Source: Zanthoxylum bungeanum
Lineage: Eukaryota; Streptophyta; Magnoliopsida; Sapindales; Rutaceae
Reading direction: 5' to 3'
Length of the DNA: 64,000 bases
Assembly: GCA_019454045.1 (NCBI GenBank)
Contig: SKCR01033656.1
Span: forward strand, 186,001-250,000
Part shown: positions 56,601-64,000 of the stretch, one piece after another
Layout of the letters: the number at the start of each line of letters is the position of its first letter
Position numbering within the stretch: position 1 is the first letter of the stretch
Translations under genes and position numbers: made by a program
The notes under the pieces: generated by a model
What the model saw: only the letters and a program-made list of their open reading frames with translations
Databases searched by the model: none
Told to the model about the DNA's origin: nothing

Positions 56601-57341
56601 GTTACCAATGTCACATGGCATCACTCTATCTAAGGACGTGTGTCCTAAAACTCAAGATGAGAGAAACAACATGATTCGAATACCGTTCGCCTCGGTAGTC
56701 GGATCGATCATGTATGCTATAATATGTACGTGACCTGATGTCTCGTATGCTTTGAGCATGTGTAGTCACTATCAGGCCGATCCAGGTGATGGTCACTGGA
56801 TGGCGGTTAAGAACATCCTTAAGTATCTTAGACGAACTAAAGATGCTTTCTTAGTTTATGGAGATGGAGAACTTGAGGTAACTGGGTATACTGATGCTAG
56901 TTTCCAAACCGATTCCGGGTACATATTTTGTTTGAAAAACGGAGCAGTAAGCTAGAAATCTTCCAAGCAAGAGACTGTTGCTGATTCAACAACAGAAGCG
57001 GAGTATATTGCTACAGCTGAAGCAGCAAAAGAGGTAGTTGGATCCGTAAATTCCTAATTAGATTAGGAGTAGTCCCGTTAGCAACTGAGCTCGTTCCATT
57101 GTATTGTGACAATAACGGGGCTATAGCGCAGGCTAAGGAATTGCGATCTCATCAACGATCCAAGCATGTTCTTCGACGTTTCCATCTGATTCGTGAGATC
57201 ATACATCGTGGTGATGTGAAGATCGAGAAGGTCGCATCAGATGATAACATTGCAGATCCGCTGATGAAAGCTATTTCACAGCAAATGTTTGAGAAACATA
57301 TATATAGTTCAGGTGTTAGATGCTTAAGTGACTGGCTATAG
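56601..57341 (+). pseudogene. RNase H of E
   Basis: End of RT and RNase H: the MSMCSHYQADPGDGHW block from 56752, TGYTDASFQTD near 56880, a stop TAG at 56953 where D keeps TGG, the EAEYIA-type block near 56995, and DNNGAIAQAKELRSHQRSKH from 57105. The frame ends at 57341 shortly before the polypurine tract. The RNase H acidic residues in GYTD and CDNN are present. Confidence 0.88.
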
Positions 57342-57355
57342 GCCAAGTGGGAGAT
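57342..57355 (+). promoter_or_regulatory. Polypurine tract of E
   Basis: GCCAAGTGGGAGAT immediately before the 3' LTR, which starts CGTTAGACAATT (TG mutated to CG). Confidence 0.82.
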
Positions 57356-59213
57356 CGTTAGACAATTATGACCCATAGCGTCACTATTTGTAAAAGACAT
57401 TGTGTTTTTGTACAAAGTTAACTATGTAGTAATGAAATTGCCTTTTACCGTTTCGTAATTTATTTACTTTGATATATAAAGGGTAAAATTCCATATGATT
57501 AGTTCCGGATTGAGATGATATGAGACAGTATCAATCCATAGAGGTTTAATCATTAAATATCCCTAGTAGTAGTAGTATCGAGACTAGACATCGATAATGC
57601 GGAATAGACTAGTATTGCACTTGTGCGCGTTGTGTGGGCATAACGGCTTAGTTCTCATATGTTTAAGTATAGGATACTTATGCAAGTGCGATAGGAGGTT
57701 GTGTTTTACCGATGGTACGGAAAATAGCTTCGCTCTCGATAGACCCCGCAGAATCCCATTGGTAGTATGTATATGTATCTATGGGAGTCCGCTTCAGGGT
57801 AGGTGTATTTGGTCTTAACCTGAGACTTGCATCGCTAGTGCTAGCGACAATTGGTAAACTTTTGTTTTGGTCGTCCAGGGCTTTAACAGGTTATGTGTTT
57901 GCCTCTACTAGATTTATTAAGAATCGTAGTCTATTGGATGTGATGTCAAGACGGAAGTATCACTTCAGACATATGGAGATGATGATCACGCAGGGATTCA
58001 TAACTAGTTCTCTATTGTGTTGCAACCATCGTGATAATATGACAAAGCCGTGATTATCCGATTCAAAGAGACTAGTTGCTTGATATCCGATATGTGCTTC
58101 GTACGGGGAAGACACTATTCAAGCCCCAGGCATTGCACGTGACATCAGATACTGGATCGCAATACGCAATACTATGTATTCTACGCATGACATAGATTGT
58201 ATATTCCAGTGAGAATATTTCTTGAGAATTGGGTAGGCACGGTGCTTTGCTAGAAGCCAACCATGTCTTGTAAATCGGTTAACACGTAGTACGAGATACG
58301 CACTTAATCGGATAGTCCGATAACCAGATTTACTCCTAATATATACAGAGGTCTCTTGGGTCGCTTCCCAAAGATTCACCGATGAAAGTTGATTTAAATT
58401 AGAATTAATCTTGGATTAATTAAGAGAGAGAAAATAAATCTGGGATTAATTGAGGTATTATTTAATCTGGGATTAAATGTGTTCGGAAGAGAGAGAACGC
58501 GATTAATTTGGAATTAATCGATAAAATAAATTTAATAGTTAAATTTGATTTTTCTATTTAATTTATTGATATGGGCTAAAATTAATATATTGGATATATT
58601 AATTGGAATTATATTTCAACACGAAATTAAAGTCGGACTTTAATACTTATGAACGGATTAATTTAGAATTAATTCGTAAACGGCATTCATAATAAATTTA
58701 TGAGGCGTCGTCATTTAATTAAATTAGATTTAATTATTTAACGACAAGAATTCGTTTTATCGGATTAAACAGATCCGAGCCGCGGCAAACATTCATAGAA
58801 TCCATTCGAATTTTGAATTCAAATGTGGGGCCCACTTTAAATGTGGTAGTTAGGGAGTGGTTGGCATTTATGCCATACCATCCACTTCTAACAAAAAGCA
58901 TCTCTCTCTCATTTGGTAACATAACACACACTTGAAACCCTAGACACCATGGTTTGGACGTGAGCTACCTTGTCATCTTCTCTATGATTTTGTGACAAAG
59001 TCAAGTTAGCTAGCAGTTCAAGGAATCAACAAAGGTGATAGGGAAACATCTCAAAGCTTGGATTCAACATACAACTCTTGGATCTTGGAGATCAAAGTTA
59101 AAATTTTTAAAAGTCAAATCCGTTCATTGTAAGTATTTTCCGCATCTTATAATGATCTTTATCATGTTTTTCATGTTTATTAGATCATTGGCATGTTTTA
59201 GGAATAACTAACA
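57356..59213 (+). repeat. 3' LTR of E
   Basis: A 1858-base LTR ending AGGAATAACTAACA. Compared with the 5' LTR it lacks a block near 58888-58890 (the paired CCAACC repeats) and differs most in its first ~200 bases. It abuts the F LTR tail without a spacer. Confidence 0.9.
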
Positions 59214-59668
59214 CTTCACATATGGTAGTTGGGAGAGTAGTTGATATTTATGCCAAACCACCTACTTTCCAACCACCTTGAAATGGTTTTGGTGAAACCT
59301 TTTACCCAACCACCTTGTTTAGGTGAAAAGGGTAAATTGGTTTTCACCAAAAGCCTTCCCTCTCTCTCATTTGGTAACACATCTCACAAACCAAACCCTA
59401 ATACATCAAGATGGGCGTGAGCTTCTCCTTATCCTCTCTTTGATATTGTGGCAAAATCATTCAAAGCTAACACTTCAAAGATCAACAAAGGCGATAGGGA
59501 AACAACTCAAAGCTTGGAATCAACATTGAAAGGTTAGATCTTGGAGATCACTTATCAAAATTTGAAATTCCAATCCGTTTATTGTAAGTATATTCCGCAA
59601 CTTATAATGATCTTAATCACACACTTTCATGCTTATTAGATCCTTGGCATGTTCTACGAACAATAACA
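59214..59668 (+). repeat. Truncated 5' LTR of F
   Basis: The last 455 bases of a group LTR, starting at the CTTCACATATGG block, equivalent to about 50951-51408 in E, and ending CGAACAATAACA. The first three quarters, including the hairpin array and U3, are missing, so F would have no promoter of its own. Confidence 0.88.
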
Positions 59669-59669
59669 A

Positions 59670-59682
59670 TGGTATCATTAGC
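59670..59682 (+). promoter_or_regulatory. Degraded primer binding site of F
   Basis: TGGTATCATTAGC stands where the initiator tRNA-Met site should be; the first eight bases match and the rest is mutated. Confidence 0.7.
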
Positions 59683-61872
59683 AAATTTTAATCATGAAAA
59701 ATTCTAGGGTTCTTAAGACTTTAATTTGGGGTTTTTTCTGTTTTGAGCATGATTTATTGAAATTGATTGTTTGAGTATACTTAGAATATGATAACTTGGA
59801 GTTATGCATGATTATATTTGAGATAAATAGATTGAATCAAAAAATCCAAATATCCTTACCATGGCCGAATTCATTGCAGTCCACTGCACTTTGAAATTTT
59901 AATTTTTACAACATTGGATGTGTTTAATGCATGATATAAATGTTTATTGTTGGTTTGATTAGATTGGAATCAAAGTCAATAATGATTATGTTAAATTCAA
60001 AGAGCATATTGAGCATGAAATTGATATGTTTTGCTTCAATTTTTGTTGAGCATAAATTGATTAATTTAAGCATGATTAATTAGTTAATTGATGTTTTGGA
60101 AAAATTAAGGTTAATTAATTAATCATGGCTAATACACTTTAATTATAATAATTAAAATATTTGCAATATTAAAATTATAATAATTGGTCTTTAAAGTTTA
60201 TTGGGCTAAAAGTGTGTATTTGGGCTTAATGGGATTGGTTTGACCAAGTTTGGTTTTGAACTTTTGGATTGGATCCAATTGGGCCCAAAACCAATTCTAT
60301 AAAGTCTAAATACATCACTTGGCCCTTTAAAGAATTTAATTGGGCCTAATGGGCCTAAATTGATTTGTTGGCAATATGGTGATTCCTATTGGGCCTTGGC
60401 ATTTTCGGTTTGATCCATTATGGCCAAAGCCCATGCCTTAAGAATCAATTAAAAGCCCATTGGACTTTAATTAAAATGGCATTGGATGTTATTGGGCCTT
60501 TGAGACCCATCAAGATTGGATTTGGAATCCAAGTCTTTAAGGCATATAAATAAGTGTAAGTGTTTAATTTGGAATTAAAATTGAATACAATTAAATTAGA
60601 TTTAAAGTTGTAGTTCGATATAATTCAAGAATACGTACTTAAAAAGTATTTATTCTTAAACGAGTTGGACTCGCGCAAATCAAATCATTATTTGAACATT
60701 GGATGGTCATTAATTCAAAGATTAATTAATTGGATTAAATTGATTGAATAACATGCTTTGTATGAATACATGAATGTATTGTATGAATAATGTATATCGG
60801 ATGGATATTAAAAGGGTGAGGGCAATTTTGGAAATTGTAATAATTTTAGAATTTATTAATTGGACCTGTGTGTCAAGCCTTTTATCTCTTTACTCTTTGT
60901 AATTCTCTTCTCACTAACTCCCCTCAATGTTAATGAGGTTTCTTTATTGTATTATGTAATTTGGTAGAAGTTAGAATAGTTCTAGCCGGTGAGAGGAAAT
61001 TGAGTGATTTGTTATAGGAATAATTTATGAGATATCGATCCTCATATTATTATTAATTTATTTAACGCGCCTTATTATGCTTTTAGAATGCCTGCTTGAG
61101 TGTGTATAATGAGACCTAATCAAAGATAATTAATTGGTTGCCAATTACTCGAAAAACCCTCAATAAATATTAAGCGTTTTCCTTCCATTAAATGATTCAT
61201 TCTCAATATCCAAGATTGGCATTGATTTGTTGTCTAAAGTCAAGACCTTTGTCCATCGAAAATGTGTTTGAATCATGAAGGCTTTGTTCCATATCGCATG
61301 CCTTGGGCAAGTTGTGATTTGTTGGCCAAAGTCAAGATCACTTTTTGTTCATCGACATGGATTACAAAGCTTTCCAAAGTCAATGGGTCCCGCTTGACTG
61401 GAATCATTAAGCTTGTTGTGCCAAAGCCAAGGCTTAGTTGATTCAGAGGAAATGGTTAGGCAAATATATTGGATATATTGGCATACATATTGTATATATG
61501 TTTCAGACTTGGAGGTCCATCTACCGGATCGAGGAATTGGATGAGATCCAATTGTTCTTAGAGATCTACCTAGTTAAATATCATACAGCTTGTTGGCCAA
61601 AGTCAAGGTTGTGTGTTATTTAACGGGATCCTAGCCCACTAGGAAACTAGGTTTCCCGAGTACTCAACAGAGGGTTAGAGGCTCGCCGAAAAATAGTGGG
61701 AGGCTAGTATTGAATTTGCAATTTCGTTCAAATACTTGCCAAATACACGCTTTCAAATTAATTCGTCAATTATAAATGTTTATTGGTTGGACTAATATTT
61801 TATTATTTTTCTTGTAACAATTAGACTGTACCCATACATCGTTAATGGAGTAGTTTGACTATTGTAATTAAG
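59683..61872 (+). mobile_element. Untranslated leader of F
   Basis: Noncoding leader alignable with D and E. TTGGCCAA lies at 61322-61329 and 61593-61600, with a changed copy (TTGTCTAA) near 61229. GGGATCCTAGCCCAC and AATAGTGGGAGGC occur near 61625-61705. TAGTTTGACTA precedes the gag start. Confidence 0.78.
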
Positions 61873-62691
61873 ATGACAAGAAAGAACAGTGTCTGGGACA
61901 TCATCATGGGTGATAATGTCTTCAACGGAACAAACTTTTCTGACTGGGAAATGAATCTCAAGATTGTCGTGGGATCCGAGAAGTTACTCTACACTATAGA
62001 GAGACCTCTTGGGCCTAAGCCCGGACCTGATCAGTTGCTCGAGCTAGATCTTTGGAAGACTCATAGCGATGATAACTCCACTGCTCAGTCCATTATGCTT
62101 ACTGCTATGACTCAACAATTCCATCGCCAGAACAAGGGATTGGATCCCTATAACATGTTGGCGAAGTTGCATGATCTTCATCGATCTAATCTTAGATCGC
62201 AAAGATATGAGTTACAGAAGAAGCTCTTTCGTGTTCGTATGTTAGAGGGTGCGTCTATTGAGCACCATGTGTCACAGATGATTGCTGACATCGATCAGCT
62301 TACACAAATGGACATTGTCTTCGAGGATGAGACTTCGATAGATTTGATCTTACAGTCTCTTCCCGACACTTGGAGTGGGTTCATCATGAACTATAATATG
62401 ATGAACCAAGATGATACTCTTGAAGAGTTAATATCCATACTGAGAGAAGTTGAAAAGGATCTTCTAAAGGGCAAGAAGTGCGAGGCGTACTTTGCTTCAA
62501 CATCTCAGTCTCCAAGGGCTTGGCCCAAGGCTACTAGAGATATTAAGAAGAAGAGAAGAAGAAGAAGAAGGGCAAGGCCAAATCGTCAAAGACTTCTGGG
62601 AAGTCAATGGACAAATCTCAAGTTGTCTGCCTGCAGTGTGGCAAACGGGGTCACAAGAAGCGTGAATACCGTGAGTACAAGGCACAGATGA
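61855..62691 (+). pseudogene. gag of F
   Basis: The best gag in the window, a 278-residue open frame. The in-frame ATG at 61873 (TRKNSVWDIIMGD) is the likely true start because it aligns with the E start at 53436. Gag would form the particle. Helical blocks DWEMNLKIVV, DPYNMLAKLHDLHRSN and SIDLILQSLPDTW are intact. In the lysine repeat near 62545-62575 (AAG/AGA units) a one-base change shifts the frame, so the last ~45 residues are nonsense. The correct frame continues at 62607 with the zinc knuckle. Confidence 0.9.
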
Positions 62692-63008
62692 AGGATAAGA
62701 AAGCGGGCAAGGCACCGGCTTCAGGTATGTTTGTTATTGAGATAAAAATGTCTACTACTAGTTCTAAAATTTGGATTTTTGATTCTGGTTGTGGTACTCA
62801 TATATGTACTGATGTGCAGGATCTGCAGATTAGCATGAGACTGGCCTTAGGGGAGATTGATCTATGTGTTGGAAATGGGATACGAGTCGCCGTTTTGGCC
62901 ATTGGCACTTTTATTTTAGAACTGCCCTCGGGGGGGCATGTACTTAAACTTTCAGACTGTAATTGTGTACCTAGTTTGACTAGGAATATTATCTCTGTAT
63001 CTTCTTGA
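62568..63008 (+). pseudogene. Zinc knuckle and protease of F
   Basis: Continues gag-pol in the shifted frame. The knuckle is C-x2-C-x4-H-x4-Y (Cys at 62628 and 62637, His at 62652, Tyr at 62667 in place of the last Cys), so one metal ligand is missing. The aspartic protease follows, with the catalytic Asp of DSGCGTH at 62781-62783 and the VGNGIRVAVLA block near 62870. A VPSLTRNIISV block ends it and TGA stops the frame at 63006. Apart from the knuckle change the protease looks whole. Confidence 0.9.
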
Positions 63009-64000
63009 CCCAATGCAGGTGCACTTTTGTATTCTGAAACACTGGGTGTTTTGTTTATAAAGATGATTTTGAGATATGTTCAGGTTATGCTAGTAATGGT
63101 CTTTATATTTTGAAAATAAACAAATCTGAAACATATAATATAACAAACAAAAGTCTTAACTAAGTAACAAAGATGAAACTTATATGTGGCATTGTCGTCT
63201 GTGACATATTAACAAGACTCGTATATCCACACTTTCGAAGAGTGGGTTCTTGGATGGATTTTATCCAAATTCATATGACGTATGCGAACCTTACTTATTA
63301 GGCAAAATGCCTAAAACACCTTTTAGCGGAAATGATATACGTGCCACCGAACTGTTAGCCCTCGTTCATAGTGACGTATATGGACCCATATCTAGCCAGG
63401 CTAGAGGTGAATATGAATACTTCTTAACCTTTACAGATGATGCATCGCTTTATGGTTATGTGTATCTTATGAGACACAAGTCGGAAACCTTTGAGAAATT
63501 CAAAGAGTTTGGACACAAAGTAGAAAAACAGACCGGAAAAAGTATTAAGACACTACGGTCAGATCGTGGTGGAGAATACTTGAGCAATGAGTTTCTTGAT
63601 TACTTGAAAGAGTATGGTATTCTTTCATAGTGGACTCCTCCCGGAACAACCCAGTTAAATGGTGTGTCCGAACGGAGAAACCGAACTTTATTGGATATGG
63701 TAAGGTTTATGATGAGTCGTACAGAGCTACCTATTTCCTTTTGGGGATATGCATTAAACAATGCAATACTTATTTTGAATAAGGCTCCGTCAAATTCTGT
63801 TCAACAGACTCCGTATGAGATATGGACAGGAAAGAAATCGGGTTTCTCATTCCTGAAGATTCGGAGATACTGGGCATACGTTAAATATTTGGAAGGTACC
63901 GAACTAGGCCCCAAATCGGATAAATACCTATTTGTAGGTTATCTTAGGGAAACAAACAGATATTACTTTTACAACCCACAAGAGAACAAAGTATTTGTTG
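63009..64000 (+). pseudogene. Integrase of F, cut by the window edge
   Basis: The zinc-binding part (63180-63330) has H and C positions, but the second Cys of the CESC pair in E is Tyr here (CEPY). The core has HSDVYGP (near 63370), RSDRGGEYL (near 63560) and SERRNRT (near 63667), the three catalytic acids. One stop, TAG at 63628 for CAG, separates two long open parts; after it the frame runs open to 64000 through the IPFW-type and YEIWTGKKSGFSFLK blocks. RT and RNase H lie beyond the window. Confidence 0.9.

Larger units (their letters stand above)
49517..59213 (+). mobile_element. Element E, copia element with both LTRs and all domains
   Basis: A 9.7-kb element: 5' LTR, primer site, 2-kb leader, gag, protease, integrase, RT, RNase H, polypurine tract and 3' LTR. 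It has no matching target duplication: left flank GCCCA (M gag), right flank CTTCA (inside the F LTR). Its LTRs differ noticeably in their first ~200 bases but less elsewhere. Stops and frameshifts make it inactive. The domain layout fits the Angela/Bianca group of copia, by motif resemblance only. Confidence 0.9.

Noticed and set aside
53436..57341. E as an active autonomous element
   Set aside because: Several stops, a knuckle deletion and frameshifts break gag, protease, integrase, RT and RNase H.
1..64000. tRNA, rRNA or telomere repeats
   Set aside because: No cloverleaf-like A and B box pair, rDNA block or TTTAGGG run was noticed; tRNAscan and Rfam searches would be decisive.

Overview
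This window is repeat-derived DNA from a flowering plant nuclear genome. It is AT-rich and packed with LTR retrotransposons that have inserted into one another. I see no host protein gene, rRNA, tRNA, bacterial operon or CRISPR array that I can support. Plant origin follows from the Ty1/copia polyprotein motifs, the initiator tRNA-Met primer sites, the LTRs of about 2 kb and the Tat/Ogre-like tandem-repeat element. The species cannot be told.

I label the elements by letter. Bases 1-7610: element G (plus), a badly decayed copia pol with its 3' LTR at 3348-5413, then element H (minus), a 5' LTR at 5621-7610 with a stub of leader. The two LTRs face each other as an inverted pair. Bases 7611-11249: an older copia RNase H remnant, AT-rich noncoding DNA and a gypsy-like LTR fragment (Q).

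Bases 11250-41660 are one nested stack. S (minus, SIRE-like copia) has its 3' LTR split by Z (minus copia, 11381-40819, target duplication AACCC/AACTC). The left LTR of Z is broken by P (plus, LTR 13170-15160). The right LTR of Z is split by D (plus copia, 17329-40368, target duplication AAGAT). D carries two insertions: N, a 4064-bp solo LTR (17978-22041, TTAAT), and L, a 9503-bp non-autonomous element (27094-36596, ATATG) with LTRs, primer site and polypurine tract but no gag or pol. L holds four tandem-repeat arrays.

Bases 41661-44084 are the gutted interior of S. Bases 44085-49516 are M (minus copia, 3' LTR plus pol and part of gag). Bases 49517-59213 are E (plus copia with both LTRs and all pol domains, broken by stops). 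Bases 59214-64000 are F (plus copia, LTR tail, gag, protease and integrase), the least damaged coding copy, running off the window.

D, E, F, G, H and M form one related group (Angela/Bianca-like by eye). They share a long U3, an array of short AT-rich hairpins in the LTR, repeated TTGGCCAA motifs in the leader and the same gag-protease-integrase-RT-RNase H order. None could complete a cycle as it stands. The most notable items are the coding-free tandem-repeat element L, the leader module it shares with the unrelated LTR element P, the LTR hairpin array, the inverted LTR pair at 3348-7610, and repeated CAG-to-TAG stops.
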